DNA from: Rostratula benghalensis
Lineage: Eukaryota; Chordata; Aves; Charadriiformes; Rostratulidae
DNA length: 64,000 nucleotides
Assembly (NCBI GenBank): GCA_013399305.1
Contig: VXAI01000194.1
Span: 62,001-126,000 of the forward strand
Direction of reading: 5' to 3'
A model generated the notes under the pieces. The model was not told where the DNA came from, searched no databases, and was given only the letters and a program-made list of their open reading frames with translations. The translations under genes were made by a program, and so were the position numbers. Below, piece by piece: positions 13,601 to 26,140 of the stretch; the first letter of the stretch is position 1, and every line of letters begins with the position of its first letter.

Positions 13601-13960
13601 GGAATAGTTTGGGTTGAAAGGGACCTTAAAGCCCCCCCCAGTGCCACCCCCTGCCCTGGGCAGGGACACCTCCCACCACACCAGGTTGCTCCAAGCCCCC
13701 TCCAACCTGGCCTTGAACCCCTCCAGGGATGGGGCAGCCACAGCTTCTCTGGGCAACCTGGGCCAGGCTCTCACCACCCTCACACCAAACAAGTTCTTCC
13801 CCACATCTCAGCTCCATCTCCCCTCTTTCCATGTAAAACTGTTCTCCCTTATCCTGTGGCTCCCCTCCCTGACCCAGAGTCCCCTCCCCAGCTTTCCTGG
13901 AGCCTCTGGAGGGACTGGAAGGGGCTCAAAGGTCTCCCCGGGGCCTTCTCTTCTCCAGGA
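13601..13960 (-). mobile_element. CR1-type LINE, 5'-truncated 3' tail
   Basis: The plus strand shows the reverse complement of a CR1 non-LTR retrotransposon tail. It starts with a degenerate form of the CR1 3' terminus next to GGTTTGGGTTG-like sequence, then the GGGACCTTAAAG segment. The familiar block follows: CCTCCCACCACACCAGGTTG, then a 'clustered in the last third' segment with TCTCTGGGCAACCTG, CTCACCACCCTCACA, CCCAGCTTTCCTGGAG, and finally TCTCCCCGGGGCCTTCTCTT. Minus-strand translation gives the WSNLVWWEVSLP-type peptide commonly seen when this tail is translated. Only about 360 bp remain, so no reverse transcriptase or endonuclease is present and it is a dead-on-arrival copy. Several substitutions against the usual CR1 pattern suggest moderate age. 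No clear target-site duplication is expected for CR1 and none was seen. Confidence 0.92.
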
Positions 13961-14994
13961 AACTGGAGTACAGGTAGCAGCTTAAAAGAAAACAAAAACC
14001 AAAACCACAACAAAACCCACTGAAATGAGGGCTTTTTGCTCCTTTAATGCCATGATTGCAGAGCCCATTTCATTATTTGAGGCCCAGCTTGTGCTTTCTG
14101 CAGCGCGAGGGTTGGCAGCGCTGCCGCTGCCGTGGCTTGGAAGCGGTCCTGCAGAGAAGTCCTCTCGCTTTCCAAACGTGCTAACATCTGACACGTGCAA
14201 AGAGCACGAGCACAGGCTTTTGTACTGCTGCAGTAGCTGAGGAAAATACTCATGTGACGGGAATAGGGGATGGAGCTTAAGGCACAATACTTGTGTTCGA
14301 GGCAGGTGAGAACCAGGGAGTGATGAAGTGAGAGCTCTGTTTACTGCTACTTGGGTGGGTGATTCGTATGGGGCCTCCATAAGGCTGAATTACTGTGATT
14401 TATAAGAAATTCATGGCAGTACATTTAGTTGTATGTAATGCATGTCTAGGCTTACACAGAAATCAACACAAGATTTTGTTATTGCCACAACACGTCCCTT
14501 CCAACTTGCTCACTCTATGATTATTGCAATTTGTTTCTCCTGGAATTTCTGTAAGGCATGACAAGACACCAAAGTTATGGTGAGTTACACAAAGGGCTCC
14601 TTTGCATATTAAAGACTTTGTATTGTCACTTGACTAAATTTGGGAAAACATCTACCACTGTGAGTGTCATTAGAGAGAGATGAATTCCAGTGCTCATTAC
14701 TGGGGTGCTGTGACAAATAGGTGGAGGAAGGACTAGAAAGTGGCAGTGTGCTTTTTTCCCAAGGCTTGTCGAGGCTCATTTTACTTCTCTCCATCTCTGG
14801 CAGTCTCAATCCCTTGATAATAACTGCAGCTCACATATGAACAACCCCCCGGACTGATTTCTTTCCTCTGGAAGAAGTGATTTAAAAGAAGACAAAAAAA
14901 AGACATTGAATGTGTTCATTATTGATAATCTTAAAGATTTACTGTGGGCTTTCAGAAAAGCTGCTGCCTTAAAGCAAACTGCTTTTATCTCCTT

Positions 14995-15055
14995 TTTGTT
15001 TGCTTAGTTGGCTTTTGTGGGTTTTGTGGTTTTGGTGTGGTTTTTTTTTTTTTTT
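14995..15055. repeat. T/G-rich low-complexity tract ending in T15
   Basis: A stretch of T and G with TTTTGTGG-like units ends in 15 T at 15041-15055. Confidence 0.75.
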
Positions 15056-15341
15056 CCTCGTTCAGCACCTCATGCAGGTAGAAGCTTGAATATTTCTGTT
15101 CTTTTTTCCTGAGGGGAAGTTTCCCAGCCCCTGCCGGCTGTGGGGAAGCTCAGTGGGAGCTGCACGAGGATGGTTTACCTGTAGAGCGATGCGTGGATTC
15201 ATCTGAGCTGGCTTTGGGTGCCCCTGGCCACACTGGGCAGCATCAGGGTCCCCTTGTCCCTGGATGGGGCTGGGCTCCTACCCTTGGGCATCAGGTGTTT
15301 TCAAAGTATTCTGAATTAGGCATTACTTGTAAATATTTAGG

Positions 15342-15382
15342 AGAAAAAAAAAAACCAAACAACAAACCCAACAGCAACAAAG
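15342..15382. repeat. A-rich low-complexity tract
   Basis: A run of A followed by CAAAC/CAACA-like units. There is no recognisable retrogene upstream on the plus strand, so it is not called a poly(A) tail. Confidence 0.7.
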
Positions 15383-16925
15383 CTCATTGGCAAAATAATG
15401 GAGAAATCTGCTCAGCAGCTGAAGCTTTTTCCAGTCTTGGTCCTTCTGATCTCCATCCCCTCCTGTTCCCCTGCACCATCTCAGAGCCCCTGACCTGGGC
15501 TGAGCCTTAACGTGTTCTTCACGTGGGATGTGATGGTGTGAGAGTGCGGGAAACCAAGAGGAAATGGAAGAGGAAGTTTAATTCAGCTGAATCCCCAACT
15601 GCTCCTTCGCGTTAGCTCAAGGAAAGATGTCAACAAGGTAATTAACAACACACAAAATGCTGTGATGCTTCCAGCTTTCTCCTTGAGGGAACAGAGGCAG
15701 TTGGTGCAGGGCAGGGGCTGGGGTGGCAGATGGGAGTCAGGTGTGCACAGACTGAGCCAAGGCGTAGGAGTCTGGGAGAAAGGGAATCCATACTAAAAAG
15801 CCCAAGAACAGTGAATTTCTCCAGTGGGTTCTGACCTTTCTCAGTACACATCAAAGGGCACAGGCAGTTGCCCTGTGCTCAGAGTCATTGGATATTAGGG
15901 ATGTTTAAAGTCCAAGATGTCAAGCCGGGAGGCACAGACCAGATGAGCTCATTCACCTCTTTGCCCTTCAGTTTCCCGAAGTTCCAGAATCTCAAATTAA
16001 AGCCCAAAATAGGTTTGGGCAGGAGCAGATGGCATTAGCAATCAGGAGGTGTGAGTGAGCTGCCATGGGGATATGAACTTTGTCACCCACGAAACCTCTG
16101 GATGGGCCCTGGGAGGGCACCACGATGTCCCCAAACTGCTGCCTTCCCAGGAGGTCTCTGCTGGGGCCGGACAAGGAGATGGTGGAGAGATTGTCTTGGG
16201 GAGAGCAGGCGGGTCACAGGCTTCAGCTCGGGTCTGTGCAGAGCATCCTTGTTATTTTAGGGAGATTAGGTTTCCTACATGGATGAGTGTTGGGAAGCAG
16301 AGAGCACCTACCCAAAGGTCTATGAAATTGAGAGAAGCTGCAGCTGCTCCAGTCCCGTGAAAAATCATGCCTTCCAGCAGAAACTTTTTCACCTTTTTTT
16401 CCCTTCGGCTCAAGATAAGCACCCCTGGACTTGAGAGCATTTGTAGACAAACACAAACTCTCTGGAATTTAAATCCCAGAACAAAAAGGGGGGGTCCAAA
16501 CTTGTGTGCAGTGGGGACGGATGGAAGACAACCTAGAAAGATCTTCGATAACATCTACCAGAGTACTAATAGGAAATACAGAGAATTTGGTGTATTTTCT
16601 TGTTGAATTCAGCACAGAGTGTCTTTGTAACCGAGTCCCTTTGGTTTTAGGGATTTCCTGCACGTGTCAGTGCAAACTCATCAGGCAGATGGGAACTTGG
16701 TGACGTGGTGGAGCAGAAGCAGAACTGAATGAACTTTGGATTTTGTCTCTTTTTTCTTTTTTTTTCATTTTTTCCCCAAGGAGCCAGGTGACTTGTGCAG
16801 AAATTGGTCGACTCTCTGCTCTCACTCTCTGTTTCCCGGGGTGCCTCTGCCTTCCCCAGCCTGGTATTTGCTTCTGAGGCAAGAGATATTTCCCAAAGGC
16901 CTCTGAGCATGTGTAGCTTTATTTC

Positions 16926-17240
16926 ATCCCTGTAGTTAATTCAACAAAGAATCCTGGAACACAGAGTATCAGAAAACATTTTCTCTGTGTTCAGAAAGCA
17001 AAACCATATGCTCAAACCCTGTCATCAGTTCAGAGGCGTTTAATAACCTCATACTTCACCAATCAGAATAATTAAACAGGCTCATTATTTTAAATATTCA
17101 TTGCGTCCAGATTCCATGTTTGGCTTTCTTGGTCAATTTGGTTCTTGCTAATCTGGGGGAAGGAAAGAATGTTCTCTAGTGCTTAATTTGCATTAAAAAC
17201 ACTATAATTTGTAAGTAAATTGGAAAGCTTTTAAGTGAAG
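16926..17240. promoter_or_regulatory. AT-rich enhancer-like block (candidate conserved non-coding element)
   Basis: An AT-rich block with many homeodomain or POU-like cores: AATTAAAC, TTTAATAACC, an octamer-like TTTGCATTA, and a CCAAT-type ACCAATCAG. It lacks open frames of note. By analogy with vertebrate developmental loci it may be a conserved enhancer. This is inference, and the edges are approximate. Confidence 0.27.
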
Positions 17241-19929
17241 AGGGAACATCAGTGAGTTGACAGTCAAAGCTCTCCTTTGTTTTTCAAGCATAATGTTCCA
17301 GAAAGATGCTCTTCCTTTCTTGGAATTACATGGCGGTTAGAATGAAGCCTTGTAATTGTTCAGTAATCCAGGGTTAGCAGGAGGCTGGTGGAGGCAAGCA
17401 CCAGGGAAGAAAAGCAAACCCAAAGCGGGTGGTATCGTGCCTGTGATACCTTTACCAGAAAATTAAATTACTGAAGTCATTTAAGGGGGGGTAGATCACT
17501 GTGAGAAGCACAGTGGCTGGTCTGGGTGGTGGATGCTGGGGGGATGGAAGAGCTGCCCGTCTGGAAGCACAGGGAGACCCAGAGACCCATCCCCATCCAC
17601 TCCAGCTCAGCCATGGATCTGCTTTTCTTCCTTTTTTTTGGGTTACATCCCATTGCATGGATGTTTCTTGGAAAAACTCTCTCTGTTGTATTCCAAACGC
17701 TGCTTCTTTTGTTGCTTCCACCTCTTTCTTGAGGAGGAGGAGGGGAGAGGGGTGAGAAATGCAGCAGAGGAGCTTATTTCAATGCAAATCTATTGTTGAT
17801 AATTGCAGTTTTAAAATCTTCTCAACCTTCAGCGGAACAATGATAAAAGAATAATGGCTGTGAATTATTAGCTGTTCCACTTACCTTCAAAATAGTTCTC
17901 ATGTTGTTGTGATACTGGAATGTATTTATTTTTGTACATCTTTTGGTTTCTTTAATGTGCACGCAGTTCCTGTGGTCTTTGCTTTCTGTAGGACCTCTGG
18001 GAATTCTGCTCCCGTGGTTTTGGTATGGCTATCTAGGGCTAAAATGAATTTTAAAATATCTACTTTTTTTTCCATGCTTCCAAAGTAACCAGATCCATTT
18101 CTCCATTATTCTCTTTCTGGGCCAGGATAATGCAACAAATATTATTGTGAAAATGAGGGAACCTGGGGAAGCTGAACGGGCTGGTTTTGTGCTGCTTTGA
18201 AGCTTTTAGGTAGGAATTTGCAGAGGTGGCTCAATTCTGAGCTGTTGAGCTGCTCGTTGTGACCAAAGTCCAGGGCCAGCTGTGGCCCTCCCAGGGAGGG
18301 AACTGCAGTGGGTACAGCATCTCACACCTTGCGGAGTCATTCCGCATGGAAATGGCCTCCAAGGTCTGGGCTGAGGGGAATCCAGCCCAAGGGAATATTT
18401 CCTGGTGTGGGCAAATGGCTGAGAGTCTGGGTCAACTCACAGAGCAGAGGGTGGTTCTTCCTTTTGATTTGGTGTTAGTTTTTTTTGGTTTAAAAAGTTT
18501 GGAAATGTAATGGCTGCCATGGAAATCTTGCAGAAGGAAAGGGAGAGAAGATTTGCGTTGCAGTAAATAATAACAAAGAGCTAAGGGTCTATAAATGTGT
18601 ATGCTTTAAACCACAAAGCCTCCAAGCTTTGGTTTTTTCCAGGTTTTAGTGTTAAACACCTTTCCCTCCAAATCAGGGAGCCCTGCCTGTGGTGAGCAGG
18701 CGCTGTCACTGATGATTGTATTTATCTGCCGCAGCAAAAGAAGGGCAAATGGAGCTGGGTAGGTTTCCACCTGTCTGCACTGACAATTTATCACCCCAAT
18801 TCCTACTGGATCAAGCGTTTGCTGAAAGAGGGTAATTGTTTGGATGTGAAACTTGGCTTCCTGATGCAAAGGATTTATGATGTGTCAAGTTGTGGACATA
18901 AAGTATAACATCATATTATGCTAATTCTCGTCATGCCTATGCGTGTCGTGTGGCAGGGACTGCCTAATGTGAAAGCACAAGTGTCAAGAAATGGCCAGTG
19001 GTAACTCAGAGGGTGAGAGCTGGATGGGGAATCCTTCTGGGGGTGGAACTGCTGTGTTAAGAGAGTGAACTTGCTGCGGTGGAGGTGGGGGTTACTCTGC
19101 AATAACCTCTGTAACTCGGGCTGTGAGATGGCAGTCTCTAACCACGGAGCTCTTGCACAGAACATTCAGTGCTCTCTGGTTTATGTGTGGTAATGATCTC
19201 CTCTTCCCCCGCCAAAAAAAAGCTTTTGCCTTTTTTTTTTTTCCCCCTCTGGAAGCACATGAACAATATGAGAAGGTGTCTGTGTTTTCCTTAGGGGACA
19301 TCTGTGAGAGGAACAGCAAAGTTCCCAGTGACTTGGTGAGGGTGACATTAAGGAGCAGGTGAAGGGGGCTCTGCCTTGGTGAAACGGCTTTCACCCATCT
19401 CTGAGGCAGAAGGAGAAGTCTGGTCTCCATCAGGAAGGTAGGACCAGGCTGCTAATGTATAAGTAGGAAGATAAATTATCAGTGTAAGGGGCAGGATTAT
19501 CTTCTGAAACCCTGCTGTTCAGCACCTTCTCTCTCAGCCTTTCAATCGGCCATCTGGATTTGGGGCTGGCTTTGGAGAGCAGGGAAGGTCTGGCTCATCA
19601 TGGCGGGTTTTACACCCAGAAAATCCATGCCCCTTTGACTGGGAGCTCTGCTGGCACACATTATCCATGGCTGATGAACACACATTTGATTCAGAGGACA
19701 AGCACAGGGTTGTCAAGGATTTGATTGTTGTTCTCAGCTGCCTGAGGAGTGTTAGACCCGATTGTTTTTGACAATGCACCTCATTTAGGTCTTAAAAATA
19801 AAATTGGTAGTACATGCTCTGTGAAATTGGAGGAGCTGTGGTGGATTCCTCAGAGAACTGAGCTGCCTGATTTAGGCTTAAGGATGATGTTTCTCCACAA
19901 GGGAGTCACCAGTCACAATAATTACATTG
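17241..19929. other. Non-coding stretch with one AT-rich block
   Basis: No gene is recognised. An AT-rich block at about 17790-17960 contains a perfect AAG/GTAAGT donor-like site on the minus strand (donor 17879-17884). A T-rich run lies near 19224-19245. The other open frames are short chance frames. Confidence 0.55.
17790..17960. promoter_or_regulatory. AT-rich enhancer-like block with a minus-strand donor-like site
   Basis: AT-rich DNA with TTATTAGC, GATAATTG and ATTTATTTTTG motifs. On the minus strand a perfect splice donor follows 17885. With the AG at 17915-17916 it would define a 30-nt segment (17885-17914) open for ten codons, ending MRTILK. The acceptor lacks a pyrimidine tract, so a regulatory element is at least as likely as a microexon. 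Confidence 0.2.
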
Positions 19930-20500
19930 CCGTCTTCTTATAATATGATTTATTTAGATGTTGCCATATGAATTAATTCTCTCTAATTGCTGCTCTTCTC
20001 ACTGTAAATCAAGGTTTCTTGCGTTCTGGAGAGTAGTGAACATGATCCTACACTGAAGTAATTAGTCCAATTAGAAAGGAAAGCAGATGTGGAAAACCAA
20101 TTACTTTCAGGAATATGTCTGCTCCTGTGTAGTCCAAATGCAATTCAATCAAAATGTAAAAGTAGCTTAATAAAGCATTGTTTTATTCATAAACTCTACC
20201 CAACGTTAAGACTACACGGGCTCTTTTGGAGAGGCCAGTTTGGGCTGGTTTGTGGCTGGTGAGCTCTCTCCTGGCTTGCTCTGAGTTTACCCAGCTCTGG
20301 TGAGAGCGAGCACCCGAGATCCCTGCACCAGGGTTCTGCCTTGGGAGTTCACCCATCTATTTTCTTCTGTCTGCTGGGGGGGAAGACAAGTGTTCTCATA
20401 ATTGGGCCATTAAAGGAGGTGTTGAAATGTTACTAATTGTCGAAGGCAATTAAGTGTAGCAACATGTCACAGGTAAATTAACGAGATTCCAGGTGTTTGG
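19930..20500. promoter_or_regulatory. AT-rich, homeodomain-core-rich enhancer-like block
   Basis: Dense ATTA/TAAT cores (for example GAATTAATTC, GTAATTAG, CCAATTAG, CAATTAAG, GTAAATTAAC) occur in two patches, about 19930-20220 and 20395-20500, separated by a GC-richer stretch. No open frame crosses the block. This base pattern is typical of homeodomain-bound conserved enhancers in vertebrates. Actual conservation or activity is not visible here. Confidence 0.3.
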
Positions 20501-22174
20501 AGCAAATTGCATTTATCTGGGTGTAAAACAATTCCAGTCGTCTCTGCTAGGTGTCTGTATGCTTCTGGAGTGCTCTTTCTTGGGTTTTTTTGATAGGATT
20601 GTAGCTGTGCATCTGCACCTGAGCTGGATGGTATTTATAGGGTGTCTGAAAGATGCCATGTACTTGGGGGGACACCCTGAAACCCTCGTGGGGAGCACCC
20701 CTGTAAGGATAACCTGATCTCCAGTGATCCCTGCCTCTGTCACCAGCCCAGGACTTGGCTCTGTTCTGCCACAGACCGTGTAGGTGACCTGAGCTGACCG
20801 TGGGCCAGGACGTCTCTCAGAGACACAGATAAGAATTTCGGATTGGTCTCTGTGTGTGGATCCTCAGCAGGAATAACAGAGCTATGGCCTGGAAACGCAG
20901 TGAGGATGAATGCCCTGATGACGCCACGAGTCCCACAGTGATTCGGGAGCAGCAGGAGTGGAAGGATCTCCAATGCCCTGCAGCCACTCATTTTTATTGA
21001 CTAACACATTTAGTTCATAACATGATTTTGTAAACGTGACTTTATTGCTAAAAGTAGCGAGGAAAAAATGCACTCATCCAGGTTAGTTCTGCTTGTTTGT
21101 GCCTCATGTGCTATAGATACAAGCTCTTGTATCATGGGCTTAGGTTTTGTGTTCACTAAAACACTGATTTGTCTGTTGAGAACTCCAGGGGCTGTAATCA
21201 CAAAGCTCCTGTGGATGCTCCTTGTCACAGGCAGTGAGGTTGTTCCCTGTGCTCCACTGCCGTTCTCTTCAGGAAGACCTGCAGTGACCCAAAATCACTG
21301 CTGAGAACATTCAAGAGTTTTACCCTTTGCACAAATGCCATGGGCTTTTATGCCTGGTTGTTACACGATTCTGGCAGGGGAAATCTGGAGTTACTAAATC
21401 CAGAGTGCCCAGCAGCTGCAGGGCTCCTGCCAGAGCGGGTGGTGTCGTCCTGCCCTCCCTGCCGGGGATGGGAGATGCTCGGAGCGACCACGAAGGGGTG
21501 GAACCATCACATGGACCCATAATTATCACCCTTTGTTCCTTTTCTCTTCCTGCTGGATTGGAAGCCCTCCCTTGCAAAGAGATTTGTGATTGTGTGTGTG
21601 TGCACACGCGTGTTTGAGGGTGGGTGAAACCCTAATTGTATATTATTAAAATATTATGATTTTTTTTTTCTTTTTTTTTTCCCCTTCCAAGCTGTGGCAA
21701 TCCGCAGCACCTCCCCGATGTCGATGTCTTGTGCAGCTGGCTCTGACTGGCACTCGCAAGGTTGTCCTCCAGGTGCTGCATCAGAAATCTTTTGACACAG
21801 TGTCAGTAATTAAGTGTACAATTAAGAGAATGTCTGCAATTAAGTTCAATCAGTCAGTCAATCAAATCTACATTTGTAAAGGGTTTCTAAAGGGCCTCTT
21901 ACCCAGCCTCCCCTCTGCTTCAGAGCTCTGCAGAGTCAACACCAGACACAAGGCGACGTTCATTTGAGGCAACTCAAAGAAAGGGCTCTGAGGCTTGCAT
22001 TGTGGGGACATTTGAAGCCTGTGGGCTGAGTAAAAACTGACTTTAGGTACAGAATTTGGGCACAGCACTGAAAGGTACCTCTTAAAAAGGTTGAAAACCC
22101 CTGGGGTTTCTCGTTGGCTGACTCCTTGGCTCGGCAGGCCCAGCTCCCACATTTGGCTCGTGCTCTGTGACACT

Positions 22175-22198
22175 GAGGGTGTTGGTCACCAACACCTC
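22175..22198. repeat. Short imperfect inverted repeat (hairpin)
   Basis: GAGGGTGTTGGT and ACCAACACCTC face each other around a single C, with one bulged G. It is too short and GC-poor in loop to be called a known RNA. It is recorded as local symmetry only. Confidence 0.55.
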
Positions 22199-25100
22199 AA
22201 ATAAATACACCCCAAATCACCCCTGTTCAACTGGTTTCTCCAGTTGCCCCTCACCAAGCTGCAGTGACAGACATTATCCAGGAACAGCAGCTGGAAAGGA
22301 CACCAGTTTTTCAGTTCTTCTACTCAGGGAGTTAAACCTGGTGTCGCTGGGTGACCCCACAAATAGGAAAGTGGGGGGTGTCGCAGTCATGAAGACACAC
22401 AGCCCTTTTCTGGGTGTCCCTGCTGTTTGTGAGGCCCCTTTGATAAGTAAAGGTTTAACCCCAAGTACTGGTGCTGGCATCACCAAGGAGCAGGCTCCCA
22501 CGTGGTACTTTTGTGGCTGTTTTGTGTTGATCTCGTTCCTTTTAACTGAGTTTTTCATGTCTGAATTGCCAGATCTGTATCATCAGTTGTTTTTGAAGGC
22601 CTGGAGATACTCAGTCTTTAGACTGCACATATTACTCCACAGAGCACCTTGAGGATTTTTCTTGTCTCTGATGCTCCATCCATGAGTACAAGCCCTGGTT
22701 TTGTTAAGAGTTTGTGTTTTGGTGGCACCATCACCTCCTGCAGGAGCTCTGCTCACCCTGGAGGGGACACCCACAGAGACCTGGCCGCAGCAATGTCTCT
22801 GCTCTCTCCTTATACATTTAATGTTTGGGAAGCCGTTAGCCAAAATGTCCTTTGTGATGGGGGAGGGAGAACAAGTGGCCAAGTACTGTGTTAGTGGTAG
22901 TGCTGTAATTATTCCTCTGCACATCATCAGTACCCTGCTACCTTTCTGTCTCCATCCACAGGGCTCACGGGGCCTTGCAAAGCAGGGAAGGGCAGAGCAT
23001 CCTGCTTCGACAGATCCTCAGCAGAACCGAGCAGCTCCCCAGCAGAGCGTCCTGCCCCGGGAACCCTCGCTGCCCGGGCAGTGGGAAGGCAGGTACCCCA
23101 ATTTTATTTATTACCCCTAACTGATAAATAAGCAAATTCACGCGTTTTTCACCCACTTATGCCTGAAGTGCCATACTTACCCTCTTACACTTTGACTCTG
23201 TCTCACTAAAAAGATAAAAGTGGGGAAAAACTCCTCGGTTTGTTGTCAGTTCTTGTTACCCTCTGCTGTTAATCCTTACCAGAACCCTAAGGAATGGCTT
23301 GTGAAGGTCTCAGTTGTTCTGGGATGCCCTGCAGAAAAATACTTCAGGAAAAGATAGCAGAAGCTCTTTTTGGTTGCTATGTATTTCCAGATGCCTACAG
23401 AGATGGAGTGTTGGACGGATAAAAAAGTATAGGAAACTGAAACACTACAGGGTTGGCTGGATTCTGGCTTGAAAATATGTTGTGGTCCCGCTACTGTGAT
23501 GATTTGATTTGAAATAGAGCATAACTTTGATTAACACTTCACAGGGAAATCAGTTTTTGTAATATGCCCAACGGGGGGGTATGGGGGGGTGGGTGTTAGT
23601 CTTAAGAACAAGACTGGAAATAAATGTGGGGTGCTCTGAGAAGTGGCTCTGCTGAAGAGCTCAGCCACGGACCAGGGACCCTGGGTGGTGGCTTTCCAGG
23701 GCCAGCCCCGTCAGCGAGCTGTGGTTGGAAGAGAAGCCGTCAGCAAGGGGTTGTGACTGCTTTTAAAAACAGTCATAGAGAAGGGGGAGGGCGAAAGAGG
23801 GAATAGGCAGCTGAGAAATAACATGTGGCAATAAATTCTTGAAATCTGGTACTAAATCTATCCAAGCAAATAATATGTCCTGATGGTGGGAGGACATTTG
23901 TTTTTTGTTTTAAATTTGCCAGACCTCATTTTTTTGGGCATTTGTCTCGGGGAGGTGAGGACTTTGAAAAGGCAATTACAATTGGTGAATGATTAGTGCT
24001 GGATGTGACACTTTTATGCATCAAATATGTTTAACTGCATTAACCTTTGAGGAATTTACACTGACACCTCAAAAGATCTATCTCGTTCTCAGCCTGAAAA
24101 ATCTAAGTTGTCCCTCAACTTAAATCTTATTTACATTCACTTTATTACAAAATAAATGGGTCTAAAATTTCGATGGAGTTTTGCCAGGTTCTGAAGGCGC
24201 CGTGGCAGGAGAGCTGGAAGGAAATGGGCATCACTTGTGTGATCCTTAGGGGGAAGATCCCCCAGGGAAGGTGGAGTGGTGCATGTGCACCAGAACAAGG
24301 CTACACTCTGGTGTCTCTACTGGATACACCACCCGAGAGGGAGGGTGACTGAAAATGCTGAGGTTACACAACTCATTTATCCACGTTAGGGTTTGATTTC
24401 CTGCTAATAAGGTATTTCAGCCTCCCAGGAAGCAGCTTGTGGTCTTCGTAGGCTTTTAATTTGTACATATTATGCAGAAAGTAAGTACATTCTCAAAAGG
24501 GGTTCTTACTGGAGACTTTCAAGAAATATTCAGGTTATTGAAGTGCTCTGTTACTGCTCCTCTCCATGGCCCAGCGCACTCAAGCTCTGGATGCCTGATG
24601 TATCCCCACCTCCGTGCAGCTTCCCCTCTGGCAGGGGGAAGCAGTTCCTCTTGTTGCTGATTCATCTCCATGTCTCTTGTGCTTCACTCCACTGAAATCT
24701 GGTTTGGTACGAGACAGACTCCGGTGGAATGAAGGACAACAGAACCCATGGATCATCCCGATTCCACTCGGAGCAGGCAGGCGAGTTTATCCCATGTTCA
24801 CATACCTTTTGCTGGGAAGCAGGGCTGGTTCACCTGCGATGTTTGAACCCTGGGTAGGGGCATTAGAACTCTTCAACCAGTGCCGTGGGGACGCCGTGGG
24901 CTGACACTTCCTTTTGCTCTTCCCCCCCCACATCCCTGGTTTTTATTCACTTTAATTTCAGCCCCTAACACAGTAGCCAGGTACGCTTTGTAGCCTTAAC
25001 TGTGGGAACAATTATCAAAGGGCGGGGCAATTCCCCATCTTTTGAAGGTTTTGATCCACCAGGAGCTTCCCCAAATTAAACACTCAAGGGTTTGAGCTTT

Positions 25101-26126
25101 TATGGCTTTTACAAGGGAGATCCAACAAGATAACAGCCAAGTCCCTTCTGGCCTTAAACCCCTGAATTTGCAAAATCTGAAGAATGCCAGTGGGCAATTT
25201 CCTCCTAGTGCTGCTGCTTTTTAAGGACCTTTGGCAATAAGGAGAAGGTGTAAAGCTACGACTTCCCCTGAGCCTCAGAGGAGAAATAACCTTCCTTAGT
25301 CCCAGCCCCGTGGGGTGAGGTCCTCGGAGTCTGCTCAGGCACATTGGGGTTGTCCCTGTGTGGCACTGCCAGGCTGGCACTGCTCATCCACACATTACTG
25401 CATCCTTGGAAGGGATTATGTCTATTATGGGATTGCCCTAAGGCACTATGAAGATGCACATGGTTAAGCTGAGTGCTGTCCAACCCTTCTAAAAGGTGTG
25501 CAGCCTCTTCCAAAGAGCTTCTGATCTGTGAAAGAGACAAAAAATACAAGAAAATTAAGACTGTTGGAAATACTGTCCCTTCCCAAAACCTAACCTATCC
25601 CTGCATCTCTGCAGTAAAGATGTTTTTGAGATCCTTGCAAAAGAAGCTGTTTTACTCATTTTAGATACACCCTGGTTTTGCCTGTAATACGAATGAAGTC
25701 TGAATGTAATGCATATATTTAACATTGCACGTTGCTTCTCACCTAAAGAATTGAAAACATCAGAAAAAAGCCCCCATCTATGCTGAAATACATAAATGCC
25801 CTGAGTGAAATGGAAGTTCACCATAGCCCAGCAAGGAATGGCAAATACTTTTTTTTCTCCAAAGTTTGTTTCATGGGAGCGTGAAGTCAGACTGAGGGAG
25901 CCAGGCCCCAGTTCCTGCCTCCTTGAAACCTGGGAAAAATGGGACTTTCAAAGTGCTTGGTGAAATGAAGGGTCCAGTTCTGAGTAGAAATGTGTTTTGG
26001 CAACTCTCCCACGCACTTGGATAAATTAAGATTTCACCTTTTCCCAAGCTGCAAAGCAGAAGGAAATGAAAAGGTAGGTTGGGATGCAAAAACTTGAAGA
26101 TGAACCACAATGCTTGCCTGTACTTC

Positions 26127-26140
26127 AAAAAAAAAAAAAA
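26127..26140. repeat. A14 tract
   Basis: Fourteen A in a row followed by CAAAAGG. No retrogene body is recognisable upstream. Confidence 0.8.

Larger units (their letters stand above)
13961..16925. other. Non-coding stretch, no gene recognised
   Basis: I see no gene. The DNA holds a T/G-rich run (14995-15055) and an A-rich run (15342-15382). Open frames are short and overlap on both strands, and none shows a domain or a credible pair of splice sites. Confidence 0.6.

Noticed and set aside
13463..14023. 186-codon plus-strand frame
   Set aside because: It is mostly the antisense of the CR1 tail. Such frames are common by-products of this repeat.
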